Shown: piece after piece, positions 16,619-25,193 of the stretch
Layout of the letters: each line of letters starts with the position of its first letter
Position numbering within the stretch: position 1 is the stretch's first letter
NCBI RefSeq assembly: GCF_000430505.1
Contig: NZ_AUMD01000011.1
Location: forward strand, 558,001 to 622,000
Length of the DNA stretch: 64,000 nt
Source: Eisenibacter elegans DSM 3317
GTDB lineage: Bacteria > Bacteroidota > Bacteroidia > Cytophagales > Microscillaceae
Direction of reading: 5' to 3'
The notes under the pieces: generated by a model
The model's database searches: none
What the model saw: the letters and a program-made list of their open reading frames with translations, nothing else
What the model was told of the DNA's origin: nothing
Position numbers and translations under genes: made by a program

Positions 16619-17497
16619 ATGACAAACACAACCGAACTCAAACTCCGCACCCAAGATGGCAGACTGCTACACGGGACTGCCTACTCCCCTCAAAACCCTA
16701 ATGAGACAGTAGTACTCCTTAATCCTGCCAATGCAGTCAAAGAAAGCTACTACACAGACTTTGCAGCATACTTGGCAGCACAAGGCTATTGGGTGTATAC
16801 TTATGCCTACAGCGGCTTTGGCAAGAACAAGCCCGATCGCATACATAACGCCACCACTACGATGAGTGACTGGATATTTCAGGACTATGCCGCGATGTTG
16901 CAGCACATACTCCAAACCCACCCCGACTATGCCAAAGTCGTAATCGGCCATAGTTTTGGTGGGCAAATCGTCCCACTTTTACCACAAAGCCAACATATCG
17001 ACTTGGGCGTGATGGTGGCCTCACAAACAGGAGCCTGGCAAACTTGGAAAGGCAAGGGCAGACGACTGATGTGGACGCTCTCACACTTGATATTACCCAT
17101 CAATGTCGCCCTGTGGGGCTATGTTCCGGCTCGGTTTGGCTTGGGGCAAGATGTACCCAAGGGGGTAGCCTTAGAGTGGGCAAAATGGATCAAACACCCA
17201 GAGTATTTATTCGCTTTCTTGCCCGAAGCCCGACAACAATATGCTCAATTCCAAGCGCCAACACTGGTTTGGAGCTTTGAAGACGATGACTATGCCCCGC
17301 AAGAAGCCGTAGAAGGCTTGCTCAAATACCTCCCCCAAGACATCGTACAACGCCGATACCTACACCCCAAGGAGCTTGATGCTAAAAGTATCGGGCACTT
17401 CGGGTTTTTTAGAAAAAAATTTGAGCCCACCCTTTGGCAAACGACCGAACATTGGATGCGACAAGCGCTAGCCCAAGTCAACAAGACACATCGATAG
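16619..17497 (+). CDS. Alpha/beta hydrolase, probably TetR-controlled
   Basis: 292 residues, cytoplasmic (no signal). Fold hallmarks: VVLLNPANAVKESYY near 31, the nucleophile elbow GHSFGG at 110-115 (Ser112), a late acid in FEDDDYAP and a His in GHFGFF. This matches the uncharacterised serine hydrolase group that takes lipophilic esters; the true substrate is unknown. It sits 44 bp before the DinB-like gene and after a TetR regulator. This is a common arrangement for small detoxification units, in which the regulator senses the compound the hydrolase acts on. Confidence 0.85.
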   Translation: MTNTTELKLRTQDGRLLHGTAYSPQNPNETVVLLNPANAVKESYYTDFAAYLAAQGYWVYTYAYSGFGKNKPDRIHNATTTMSDWIFQDYAAMLQHILQTHPDYAKVVIGHSFGGQIVPLLPQSQHIDLGVMVASQTGAWQTWKGKGRRLMWTLSHLILPINVALWGYVPARFGLGQDVPKGVALEWAKWIKHPEYLFAFLPEARQQYAQFQAPTLVWSFEDDDYAPQEAVEGLLKYLPQDIVQRRYLHPKELDAKSIGHFGFFRKKFEPTLWQTTEHWMRQALAQVNKTHR

Positions 17498-17540
17498 CCG
17501 CCACACAGTAAATCAAACGTTTACCCTAAATACAAATCCC

Positions 17541-18032
17541 ATGAGTACCCACCTCCAAAGCCCCGAGCAAATAGTGCTAGACAAGCAGTTTCTGACCGAA
17601 ACCTTGGCCGAAGCACTTGACAACATCCACGCAGACACACAGCCCCAGTGGGGAAGCTTTATCGCTCAAGAAATGATAGAGCACCTTGCGGATGCTACCC
17701 GAAAGTCTACCCTCAAAACTTGGGATCCCGCTCGGGAACCCAAAGAAGAGCAACAGCGCTTTAAGCAGCAGTTTTTTTATAGCGACACCCCTATGATGAA
17801 AAACATGCCCAACCCGCTTTTTAAAGATGGAAAGCCGGCGCTCATCCACCCTGACATTACCGCCGCCAAGCAAGACTTGCAACAAGCTGTGTCTGAAATG
17901 ATGGCAAAATGTGAGGCCAACCCCACAGTAGAATATTTCCACTTCTATGCCGGAAACATGAGCTATCAAGACCTGCTCAGGTTTCATGTCAAGCATTTCT
18001 CGCACCACCTGTCGCAGTTTGGCGCACTGTGA
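17541..18032 (+). CDS. DUF1569 / DinB-like four-helix protein
   Basis: 163 residues. The C-terminal pattern YQDLLRFHVKHFSHHLSQFG and the earlier MIEHLADATRKS resemble DUF1569 of the DinB/YfiT superfamily, with His residues that can bind one metal. This domain is also fused to some aldehyde dehydrogenases or sits beside them; here it stands alone. DinB-like proteins often act as thiol-dependent metal enzymes. It follows the hydrolase by 43 bp and is probably in the same operon. The substrate cannot be told. Confidence 0.8.
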   Translation: MSTHLQSPEQIVLDKQFLTETLAEALDNIHADTQPQWGSFIAQEMIEHLADATRKSTLKTWDPAREPKEEQQRFKQQFFYSDTPMMKNMPNPLFKDGKPALIHPDITAAKQDLQQAVSEMMAKCEANPTVEYFHFYAGNMSYQDLLRFHVKHFSHHLSQFGAL

Positions 18033-18089
18033 GTGTAACACAGCCTCAACTTCACCATTGCGTATTGCCTTTCTGATGGCAGTTGTATA

Positions 18090-19034
18090 CTATTTCACCC
18101 AACTCCAGCTGCCCTCACCTCCCAAAAACAGCCTAGGCTTTCGCACCTCTTGGCCTTCGAGGTCGAGGTAAGGGAGGCCTTCGGTATCGAGCTTGGGCAA
18201 GTGCGGATTATTGGACAAACGCCGCCCATAGGGCAAAAAGGCCAAATCGTGGATAAGGCGGTTCTGAAAAAAATGCCTTATTCCTTCGGTATCCAGCCCC
18301 AAGGCCACACGGGCATGCATTCCGGGAGGCACTTGCTGCGCCAAGTAGGCGGCTACGATTCCGTGGGAGTAGCGCCCGTGTAGGTTTTGGGAGAGGTCTT
18401 TGTAGCCTCTTCCCTTCCCGGATGGGTGGCTAAGGATGGGTAGCCCTGAGGTTTCGCCTGTCCAGAGGCGCATCTGTACACCCAAGGCCGTGATAGGGTC
18501 GAGGCGCATACGCAAGTCGAGGCTTGCCGTTCGGAAACGGTCTTGGCCGGGCGCTCCCAAGATGTCGTTTTCGGTGAAGAGCTGCCACTGCCGGTATTGG
18601 GCAAAAATCCATCCTGTGGCCTGCGAGGTTTGCCGCTGATCGGCATAATACATCCATGTATAGCCTAGCGCATAAGCCAGTTGGCTGTGGTTGTCGGGTG
18701 GAAGCCATTCAGTATTGGCTACCGGCGCTTGTAAGAGCGTATCACCCCAAGCTTTGAGTAGTCCGGCAAAGCACTGCGCCTCCAGCCCTTGCAGTGGAGG
18801 CCCTAGGTACTTATTGCCCCACAGCAGGCGTGTGCCTAACTTGACTTGCCAACCCTGCGACAGCCAAAAAACGCTCCCTTGCAGTCCTAACTGCTGCTCG
18901 TGTGTACCCCACTGTAGCACTACCCCTGCTTGTGCACCCCATTGGAGCTGTTGCGCCTGTAGGCCACAATGCCAGCCAAGGGCAAAGGCGAGCAGCCATA
19001 TGGCACTCAATTTTCTCAAAGCCCTACACTTCAT
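18090..19034 (-). CDS. Secreted protein related to polymorphic toxin type 23 family
   Basis: 314 residues with a signal peptide ending QAQQ. Alternating aromatic strands (LQWGAQAGVVLQWG, GWQVKLGTRLLWG) and the sequence TENDILGAPGQDRFRTASLDLRMR are like Bacteroidota proteins carrying the Ntox23 label. The C-terminal piece GLDTEGIRHFFQNRLIHDLAFLPYG matches the most conserved part of that family as I know it. Some members are toxins, but many look like outer-membrane barrels, so toxicity is doubtful. The start ATG overlaps the stop of the upstream M23 gene as ATGA, so translation is coupled. Confidence 0.7.
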   Translation of the reverse strand: MKCRALRKLSAIWLLAFALGWHCGLQAQQLQWGAQAGVVLQWGTHEQQLGLQGSVFWLSQGWQVKLGTRLLWGNKYLGPPLQGLEAQCFAGLLKAWGDTLLQAPVANTEWLPPDNHSQLAYALGYTWMYYADQRQTSQATGWIFAQYRQWQLFTENDILGAPGQDRFRTASLDLRMRLDPITALGVQMRLWTGETSGLPILSHPSGKGRGYKDLSQNLHGRYSHGIVAAYLAQQVPPGMHARVALGLDTEGIRHFFQNRLIHDLAFLPYGRRLSNNPHLPKLDTEGLPYLDLEGQEVRKPRLFLGGEGSWSWVK

Positions 19035-19975
19035 CGAATCGATTTATGAGGTTTGAATCGTGTGGTATATCGTTTTTGCTGTAAACGCTGAATCCTTTCA
19101 GGGCGGCGCGTATCCTTATCTGGGTGATAGGCTTGGTAGATACAAAGCCATCGCAAGCGCTTGTTTTTCCAACGTTTGTTGATAAAATAGGTTGGGATAC
19201 TTTTGCGCCCCATATATACGGGCTGGCGTACTTCAAAGTGGAGATGTGGTGCGGTAGACCACCCGGTGCTGCCACTAAAACCGATAAGCTGCCCGGCCAC
19301 AACACTGTCGCCTATGGAGACCAGCACACCGTCCTTCTTCAGGTGTAGGTAGGAGGCAAGGCTGCCGTCAGTGTGCACAATGCGGATGTAATTGGCTTTG
19401 TCGCTAAACTCTGCGCCTTTCCCACCGCTGTCTGAATCGTGTTTGGTATCGACCACTACGCCACCGCGAGCAGCATAGAGTGGTGTGCCGGCGCGTAGCT
19501 TGAAGTCCAACGCATATTGTTTTTTGTGCGAAAAAGCACCATTATAACCCTGCGAAAGCAATCGTGCCTTGCCGTGTGCGAAAGGCAACCAATAGCGTGT
19601 CGTATCGATATGGACAGCCTTTGGGTTGCCCATAAAAGAGCTGTAACTGACCACTGCTCGGCCTGGATCGGCCTTGGCAGGGTGCAATACCAACAAGAGC
19701 GAGTCTGTCTGAGGGGGAATAATCCAGTAAGCAGGTAAAAGCTGCGGTGTTTGGTAGTCGGCGGTGGGGCGGTACTCGTCTATCTGACATTGGTAAGCAA
19801 TGTAGTTGCGATTATAAGCCCAAACCTCTACCTCACCGCTGGCTTTTTTCTGAAGTACAATCCGAAAAGGCCGAACAACTGCGGCTTCTTGGGCATACCC
19901 AATTGCATTTGTCCAAAAAAATAAGCCAAAACAAAAAATCGTCAGCCAGAAGTATGAATGAATGTTTGTTTGCAT
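19031..19975 (-). CDS. M23 family metallopeptidase (LytM-like)
   Basis: 314 residues from the ATG complementing 19973-19975, which opens a signal peptide (MQTNIHSYFWLTIFCFGLFF..AQ). An upstream frame extension of 38 codons lacks support. The peptidase domain shows SHKKQYALDF, GTPLYAARGGVV and the zinc-binding HLHFEV near residue 255. These are endopeptidases that cut peptidoglycan crosslinks. The C-terminus is strongly basic and repetitive in Arg, Lys and Gln. Its stop overlaps the next start by 4 bp, so the M23 and Ntox23-like proteins are made together, suggesting a joint role at the wall. Confidence 0.9.
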   Translation of the reverse strand: MQTNIHSYFWLTIFCFGLFFWTNAIGYAQEAAVVRPFRIVLQKKASGEVEVWAYNRNYIAYQCQIDEYRPTADYQTPQLLPAYWIIPPQTDSLLLVLHPAKADPGRAVVSYSSFMGNPKAVHIDTTRYWLPFAHGKARLLSQGYNGAFSHKKQYALDFKLRAGTPLYAARGGVVVDTKHDSDSGGKGAEFSDKANYIRIVHTDGSLASYLHLKKDGVLVSIGDSVVAGQLIGFSGSTGWSTAPHLHFEVRQPVYMGRKSIPTYFINKRWKNKRLRWLCIYQAYHPDKDTRRPERIQRLQQKRYTTRFKPHKSIR

Positions 19976-20080
19976 AAGGTTTGCTCCAACAGGAGTATTT
20001 GCGCCAAAGATAGGGCTTATTTTGTGTTTTTGTTTGTGATATATGGGGCTGTCCCACTCCTCGATATGTAGGGGAGTTGT

Positions 20081-20157
20081 TATATCCAACCCAAATTAGT
20101 TTGGAAAATGTGTGTGCTGAGAATCCTTGAGAATCAAATCTTGTGAATCTTGTCATA
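20081..20157. repeat. Family A repeat, copy 2 (77 bp)
   Basis: TATATCCAACCCAAATTAGT to CTTGTCATA, with the core GAATCCTTGAGAATCAAATC. It lies in the 253-bp gap between the divergent M23 and DUF4349 genes. Confidence 0.75.
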
Positions 20158-20228
20158 AAAATAGTTATTACCGTAACGTTTTGGCAGCGTCGGAGTATAT
20201 ATACATACACCAAACCCCAGTACACCAC

Positions 20229-20918
20229 ATGAAACTCTTCGCAAGCTTGCCCCTTGTTATTTTTTCAAATATCTTATTGATGTGTAGCGGCCCTAGCAGT
20301 GTCAGTGGCAGCAGTAGTTATTACCGCGCTGACAGCTACCCAAGCAGCGCAGCCCACCTGAGCGAGAACGCATTGGCTACGCCGGAAGTATTCAATCAGA
20401 AAATGATTTACACGGCCTCTATCGAGGTCAAAGTAAAAGAAGCTGCCACAATTCCAGAACGCATCAAGGCCATTACGGCACAATATGAGGGCTATATCGT
20501 GCGCATCAGCGAACGCAATGCTACCATTAAAGTGCCCGCTGCCCGTCTCAACGAAGCCGTAGAAGCGATGAGTGCCTTGGGCAAGGTCAAAGAAAAGCGA
20601 ATTGTTGCACAAGACGTAACCGACGCATATAACGATGCCGAAATACGCCTCGAAAACCTCATCCAAGCACGCAAACGCTACCTAGAGCTGCTCGAACAAG
20701 CCCAAACGGTGGAGGAAATCTTGAAGGTAGAAAAAGAACTAGAGCGTGTCAATACAGAAATCGAAACCTTCAAAGGCCGCCTACAACGAATGGACAATCA
20801 GGTGTCTTATTCCGAAATTTATGTACAGTATGACCAAAAGGTAAAACCCGGTGTACTAGGCTATGTCTTCAAAGGTTTGTACAGAGGAGTCCGTTGGTTA
20901 TTTGTCAGAGGCGGGTAA
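20229..20918 (+). CDS. DUF4349 lipoprotein
   Basis: 229 residues from the ATG at 20229, which begins a lipoprotein signal with lipobox NILLMC (Cys19). The longer frame starting at 20127 runs through a repeat. Family blocks: MIYTASIEVKVKEA, YEGYIVRISERNATIKVPAARL and RIVAQDVTDAY, then a long coiled coil (LIQARKRYLELLEQAQTVEE, KELERVNTEIETFKGRLQ). DUF4349 proteins are predicted envelope-anchored proteins of unknown role. The usual C-terminal TM segment is reduced here to FKGLYRGVRWLFV. Confidence 0.88.
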   Translation: MKLFASLPLVIFSNILLMCSGPSSVSGSSSYYRADSYPSSAAHLSENALATPEVFNQKMIYTASIEVKVKEAATIPERIKAITAQYEGYIVRISERNATIKVPAARLNEAVEAMSALGKVKEKRIVAQDVTDAYNDAEIRLENLIQARKRYLELLEQAQTVEEILKVEKELERVNTEIETFKGRLQRMDNQVSYSEIYVQYDQKVKPGVLGYVFKGLYRGVRWLFVRGG

Positions 20919-21085
20919 GTGATGAGATTGTGGTATGGCATAGCCCCCTAGGTTTTCGTATGGATACATATACGGTCTACGGAGGTTGTGCTTCACTCCT
21001 GAACTATTCAACATCGCTTCTCTGGTTTTTTTTAGCAAGTAGTTGCGGTAACGTTGGTAGAAAGAGATTAGTTTTTGGATAGTCT

Positions 21086-21163
21086 CTGACCAAGATTCAG
21101 AAGATTTGATTCTCAAGGATTTTTTAGCCCATCAATTTCCCAAACCCATTTTCATGGAGTATA
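21086..21163. repeat. Family A repeat, copy 5 (reverse, about 78 bp)
   Basis: Reads in reverse orientation: GATTTGATTCTCAAGGA core and CCCAAACCCATTTTC, ending GAGTATA. It lies directly before the HExxH protein gene, and the ATG at 21154 falls inside it, so it bears on the choice of start. Confidence 0.65.
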
Positions 21164-21174
21164 TTCGTGAGTAT

Positions 21175-22194
21175 ATGCTCAAATATATATTCTCAATAAA
21201 CCGCCTGATGGCATTGGTTTTGGGCTTCTGGTGTTTTGAATTAGCGCTCAGCCCTGATTTGTTACTAGCCCAACAGCTCAGCCCTACGCAGAAACAAACA
21301 CTCGTAGACCTATGGGCAAGCCAATATTGCTCTGATGCTGCCGAAATTTTCGCAGCACAATCGGAGCCGGAAGTATATATGAAATATGCTGCACAAGCCC
21401 AAACTACTGCCGAGTTGTTGACGGTTTTTTCTACACTTGTACACGAAGCCTGCCATAGTTACAATTTTACCCGCCTACACAACAGGCCGGAGCAAGGTTA
21501 TTTCATTACCCAAGGCATCCGCATCCCCCGTAAACAAACAGCCGTTTTCCCCTCGCTCAAACTCAATAGCTTCGTCAAAGCTGAAACACAGGCGCAAATT
21601 TTCCGCTATGCCAACTATGTTGGTACCGCCAACAAACAAGACGCGCAAATACACGGCATCTATGGCTTGCTGGAGGAGTTCTCGGCCTACTACCACGGTA
21701 CAAAAGCACATTTAGAGCTTTTTCGGTGGATGGAGCAACACTATGGCTACAACGATGCAAGACCTTGGGTAGAATACTATCTAGGCCATATCAGCAGTGA
21801 AATCTATGCCTACGAAGAGTTTCGCTTGTTTATGGCTTGGTATCTACAGTATGCTCAACAAAATGCTCCAGAAGTGTACGAGGCCATCATCGCTAACCAA
21901 CATTTCAAAGTAGCTTTTACCTTGCTCGACAAACTCTACGCACACAGTCTTGCAGATTATTTTGAGCTGCGCAAACGCATCGTCCAAACACTCCAACAAC
22001 AAGGGCATCGTGTGTCGCTAGAAGGCAGCTATTTATACTATTATATCGACACCCATACGCGTAGAGGCATTGGCACACCAGATGCGCAACTGGATTACCT
22101 ACGCAGTCTGTGGACACCGGCAGCGCGTCAGGCGCTCGCCCAAGTAGTGATTCCGGAGCTTGGTTTCGCCAATTATGAGCATTTTTTGCGCTAA
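21175..22194 (+). CDS. Secreted HExxH putative metalloprotease
   Basis: 339 residues counting from the ATG at 21175, just past the repeat; ATGs at 21154 and 21208 are possible. A hydrophobic leader ends around LLLAQQ. The region TLVHEACHSYNF holds HEACH, an HExxH zinc-binding motif; about 85 residues later EEFSAYYHG could supply the third ligand (Glu), as in gluzincins. Otherwise helical, with YCSDAAEIFAAQ and ARPWVEYYLGHISSEIYAYEEF. No named family recognised. Catalysis is an inference from the motif and the secreted context. Confidence 0.65.
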   Translation: MLKYIFSINRLMALVLGFWCFELALSPDLLLAQQLSPTQKQTLVDLWASQYCSDAAEIFAAQSEPEVYMKYAAQAQTTAELLTVFSTLVHEACHSYNFTRLHNRPEQGYFITQGIRIPRKQTAVFPSLKLNSFVKAETQAQIFRYANYVGTANKQDAQIHGIYGLLEEFSAYYHGTKAHLELFRWMEQHYGYNDARPWVEYYLGHISSEIYAYEEFRLFMAWYLQYAQQNAPEVYEAIIANQHFKVAFTLLDKLYAHSLADYFELRKRIVQTLQQQGHRVSLEGSYLYYYIDTHTRRGIGTPDAQLDYLRSLWTPAARQALAQVVIPELGFANYEHFLR

Positions 22195-22290
22195 ATTACC
22201 AAAAGAAAATACGCTTACCTTGTAACAAGGACCAGGGCTAGTAGGTATACCCTAGCAATATCGATATTTCCCAACCCTAATCTTACACTT

Positions 22291-23859
22291 ATGTTATCAC
22301 TCAAACACCTTCGCTTAGGCGCAGTCCTGTTGGGCATTTTTGGCAGCTGTGTTTGTTCGTGCTTACAAGCTCAAACCCAAGTGGCGGCCTTCAAAAACGG
22401 AACCGCCTTTGTGGTCAAAAAGCAACAAGTTGCCGCACCACAAGGCAGTTATGTTCTCGAAACACTACCCAAAGCCACTTTTGGTTCTTTATGGTTGTAT
22501 GCCCCCGACAACAGCATCACCGCCGTACGTTCCTCTGAGGCCGAAGTGTTGAGTGCGCCCAACAAAGCTACCAACCTGACCCAACTGCTCCAAGCCAACC
22601 TCCAAAAACGGGTTCGGATAACGTTACAAAGCGGTGTGGTGTATGATGGGGTAGCCACACAGCTACAAGAGCAGCTAGTAGTGTTCAAGACTCAGACAGG
22701 GCAGTGGCTTAGCTTTCACCCCAGCCAAATTCAACTGCTCGACTTACTCGAAGCGCCCTCGCTCGATTTTCGTACCACACAAAAACAACGCATCTTACAC
22801 CTCCAATTCCAACAGCCTCGCGCACAACAGGCTCTGACGATGATGTATATGGAACACGGCATCAGCTGGGTTCCCAGTTATGCTATTCGGCTATTGCCCA
22901 ACAATCAGGCTCAACTAAGTCTCAGAGCAACACTCATCAATGATGCCGAAGACCTCGAAGACGCTCAGGTGAATTTTGTGGTAGGGGTTCCCAATTTTGC
23001 CTATACCTATCTGGAATCGCCTTTGGTCAGCAACCAAAGCCTGCAAAGCTTTATCCAAACCCTCAACGGGCGTAGCAACCTCTATACAGACCGCTCTATG
23101 GCGCGTGCCGATATTATGTCTCAGTCGATGGTCAATGTAGTCGACGAAAGCGCCTATATGAGCAATGTGTTTGACCCTAGCGAGCTAGATGGGATAGAAG
23201 CCGAAGATTTGTTTTTTTATAATGCTAATCGCCTCACACTCAAAAAAGGAGAACGCGCCTTTGTCGAAATCCTAAACCAACGAATGGGCTACGAGGATAT
23301 TTACGAAACCACTATCCCGACCAACCCCAGCTACAGCATCAGAGACTATGATACCAAGCGTGACGATATACACCAAGTGTGGCACGCTATTCGCCTCAGC
23401 AATCAAACCAAGCTCCCTTGGACTACAGGCACTGTGATGATTACCAAAGAAGTAGAAGGCATAGACAAGCCCATTAGCCAAGACAAACTGAGCTATACGG
23501 CTGTTGGGATGGAAAGCAAAATAAAACTCACTATGTCGCCCAATATCATTGTCAAAAGCACTGAACGCGAAGTAGCCAAAGAAGAAGACAAAAGAACCAA
23601 GGATAAGATTTATTATGACCTCATCACGGTAGAGGCCAAGATAGAGATTGCTAACTTCCAACAAAAAAGCCTCACCCTCGACATCAACCGCTCACTTACG
23701 GGCACGCCCTTACGCTCCGACTATGACTGGGAAACTACGGCTGTTCCTAGTCGTAGCTCAAGTCTCAACGACCAACACCAAATCCGGTGGAAAGTAAAAC
23801 TCAAAGCTGGAGAAAAAAAGGAACTTACTTACCGATACCAAGTGTATTTGCGCAAGTAA
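22291..23859 (+). CDS. DUF4139 domain protein
   Basis: 522 residues with a signal peptide ending CLQAQT. Family features: an N-terminal beta domain with VVKKQQVAAPQGSYVLETLPKAT, a hydrophobic TMMYMEHGISWVPSYAIRLL and LRATLINDAEDLEDAQVNFVVG, then a long C-terminal mix of strands (WHAIRLSNQTKLPWTTGTVM, LTLDINRSLTGTP). DUF4139 proteins are secreted, often outer-membrane linked and of unknown role. The internal acidic patch NVFDPSELDGIEAEDLFF is unusual. The gene starts 96 bp after the HExxH gene. Confidence 0.92.
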   Translation: MLSLKHLRLGAVLLGIFGSCVCSCLQAQTQVAAFKNGTAFVVKKQQVAAPQGSYVLETLPKATFGSLWLYAPDNSITAVRSSEAEVLSAPNKATNLTQLLQANLQKRVRITLQSGVVYDGVATQLQEQLVVFKTQTGQWLSFHPSQIQLLDLLEAPSLDFRTTQKQRILHLQFQQPRAQQALTMMYMEHGISWVPSYAIRLLPNNQAQLSLRATLINDAEDLEDAQVNFVVGVPNFAYTYLESPLVSNQSLQSFIQTLNGRSNLYTDRSMARADIMSQSMVNVVDESAYMSNVFDPSELDGIEAEDLFFYNANRLTLKKGERAFVEILNQRMGYEDIYETTIPTNPSYSIRDYDTKRDDIHQVWHAIRLSNQTKLPWTTGTVMITKEVEGIDKPISQDKLSYTAVGMESKIKLTMSPNIIVKSTEREVAKEEDKRTKDKIYYDLITVEAKIEIANFQQKSLTLDINRSLTGTPLRSDYDWETTAVPSRSSSLNDQHQIRWKVKLKAGEKKELTYRYQVYLRK

Positions 23860-24002
23860 CACAGGCAGGAAAGTTCAAACAAAGGCTGTGAAGCAAGCGC
23901 CCCCTCTACTTTGCGGTTCTTTGTTTGTATTTTTATACTTTGGGCTTCAACTTGTTTGAGAGCAGAGGGTGCGCAGTAAGCAACAATAGCTTCAAAATCA
24001 CT

Positions 24003-24079
24003 TATACCCAACCCAAATTGGTTGGGAAAATGTCTGCGCCGAGAATCCTTGAGAATCAAATCTTGAGAATCTGGGTATA
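24003..24079. repeat. Family A repeat, copy 3 (77 bp)
   Basis: Best-preserved copy: TATACCC at the left end mirrors GGGTATA at the right, with CCAAATTGGTTGG inside and the core GAATCCTTGAGAATCAAATC. Confidence 0.85.
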
Positions 24080-24264
24080 AATCTTGGTACACACCCCTGA
24101 ATATTTTCTAATTTGACTTTGATTCAACAAGCTGCTTCACCACACAAGAACTTGCGACAGGTTCACAAAGATCCCCATATTGGCGCTTCTTTGCGCATAC
24201 TTTGTGGTTAAATATGTTTCCATAATAAGGGGGCAACATGAGCACAACAACGACAAAGTTACCT

Positions 24265-24386
24265 CACTGGACATTTTTGAAAAAGTAGCTCGGAGTTCCG
24301 GCTCCGAGACAAACTGAGGCCTCATTTTGGGGTACAATGAGACTTAACCCACAGTTTTAACTGTGGGATTTGAAAAATGTCCAGTG
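24265..24386. repeat. Family C element with 14-bp inverted ends (122 bp)
   Basis: CACTGGACATTTTT (24265-24278) is the perfect inverse of the right end AAAAATGTCCAGTG (24373-24386). Inside are the hairpin CTCGGAGTTCCGGCTCCGAG (24289-24308) and the hairpin CCCACAGTTTTAACTGTGGG (24348-24367). A second right-end-like copy, CAAAAATATCCAGTG, follows at 24403 inside the neighbouring gene. Confidence 0.75.
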
Positions 24387-24399
24387 GCGTGGACGAAAG

Positions 24400-25050
24400 T
24401 CAAAAATATCCAGTGGTGTAATCTTGGTATAGGTTGTCTTGATTACCCCAAGTATCATAACCCCAAGGTGGGAGCGGGGCTTCGACTTCTTTGCTTAGGT
24501 CAAATTGAAGACAAAAGCGCGTGTTACTGCCCATTCGTTGTAGACCATAGCTAAAGGTATTGTCTGCTATCAACTCCATCCACCAGACATTATTGGCCAC
24601 CCTAGGGAGTAGGTCAGCGGTCTCTTGATCGGCAGGGAACACCTGCTGTGTTGGCAGCCCTACATTGTTGGCTGTCCCTCCGTACTGTGTCAGGCGGTCA
24701 GGTGTACCGTCTTTGTGTCGGTGGTCGTGTTTGAGTTGTATCCGTCCGTCGCCGCGCCGTGTCAGCACCCAAGTACGGGAGTGGTCATCTCCTACTGTCA
24801 AGGGGATGCGGATTTCGTCTTCGGTACAGCGGATAAAATGGATATAAAGCTTTTTGTTTTTGAAGGTCGTATCTTGTTCAGGCGCGGCTACTACCTGTCC
24901 TTCATAAGCTCTGCCACAAAGCTGAGTGAGGTTTTGCCAAAACACATCGTTGGCTGGTATCGTCGAGGTTGCTTCTTGTGCTTGAAATGATGTAGACATC
25001 AGACAAACTAACAAATAAAAAGCGCCTAAGCGCGTCAATAGAGAAGACAT
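24400..25050 (-). CDS. Secreted hypothetical protein whose last codons come from a repeat
   Basis: 216 residues from the ATG complementing 25048-25050, which begins a signal peptide ending FQAQE; upstream codons look non-coding. Conserved-looking blocks: FWQNLTQLCGRAYEGQVV, DDHSRTWVLTRRGDGRIQ, LKHDHRHKDGTPDRLT and NVWWMELIADNTFSYGLQR. I have seen such proteins in Bacteroidota as hypothetical secreted proteins but know no function. His/Asp-rich HDHRHKDG may bind metal. The final residues DYTTGYF and the stop are encoded by the element end CACTGGATATTTTTGA, so the original C-terminus was replaced or trimmed. Confidence 0.78.
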   Translation of the reverse strand: MSSLLTRLGAFYLLVCLMSTSFQAQEATSTIPANDVFWQNLTQLCGRAYEGQVVAAPEQDTTFKNKKLYIHFIRCTEDEIRIPLTVGDDHSRTWVLTRRGDGRIQLKHDHRHKDGTPDRLTQYGGTANNVGLPTQQVFPADQETADLLPRVANNVWWMELIADNTFSYGLQRMGSNTRFCLQFDLSKEVEAPLPPWGYDTWGNQDNLYQDYTTGYF

Positions 25051-25193
25051 ATGTGTGTGTCTAGATGAAATAAGAAGGTCAATAGGATAGCACCCAAAAG
25101 CGTGTTCAAATAGGCGGGCTTCTTGTAACACCCTGAACATACTTTTGGGCGCTGTGTTTGGGTTGATCTGAGTCTAGGGCGGCCCGGTAACGA

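Larger units (their letters stand above)
23860..24399. other. Intergenic region holding repeats A3 and C1
   Basis: 540 bp between two facing genes. Two repeat elements occupy about 200 bp of it; the remainder shows no gene. Confidence 0.6.

Noticed and set aside
21106-21174. Longer start of the HExxH gene
   Set aside because: Falls inside repeat A5; a hydrophobic leader begins at the later ATG.
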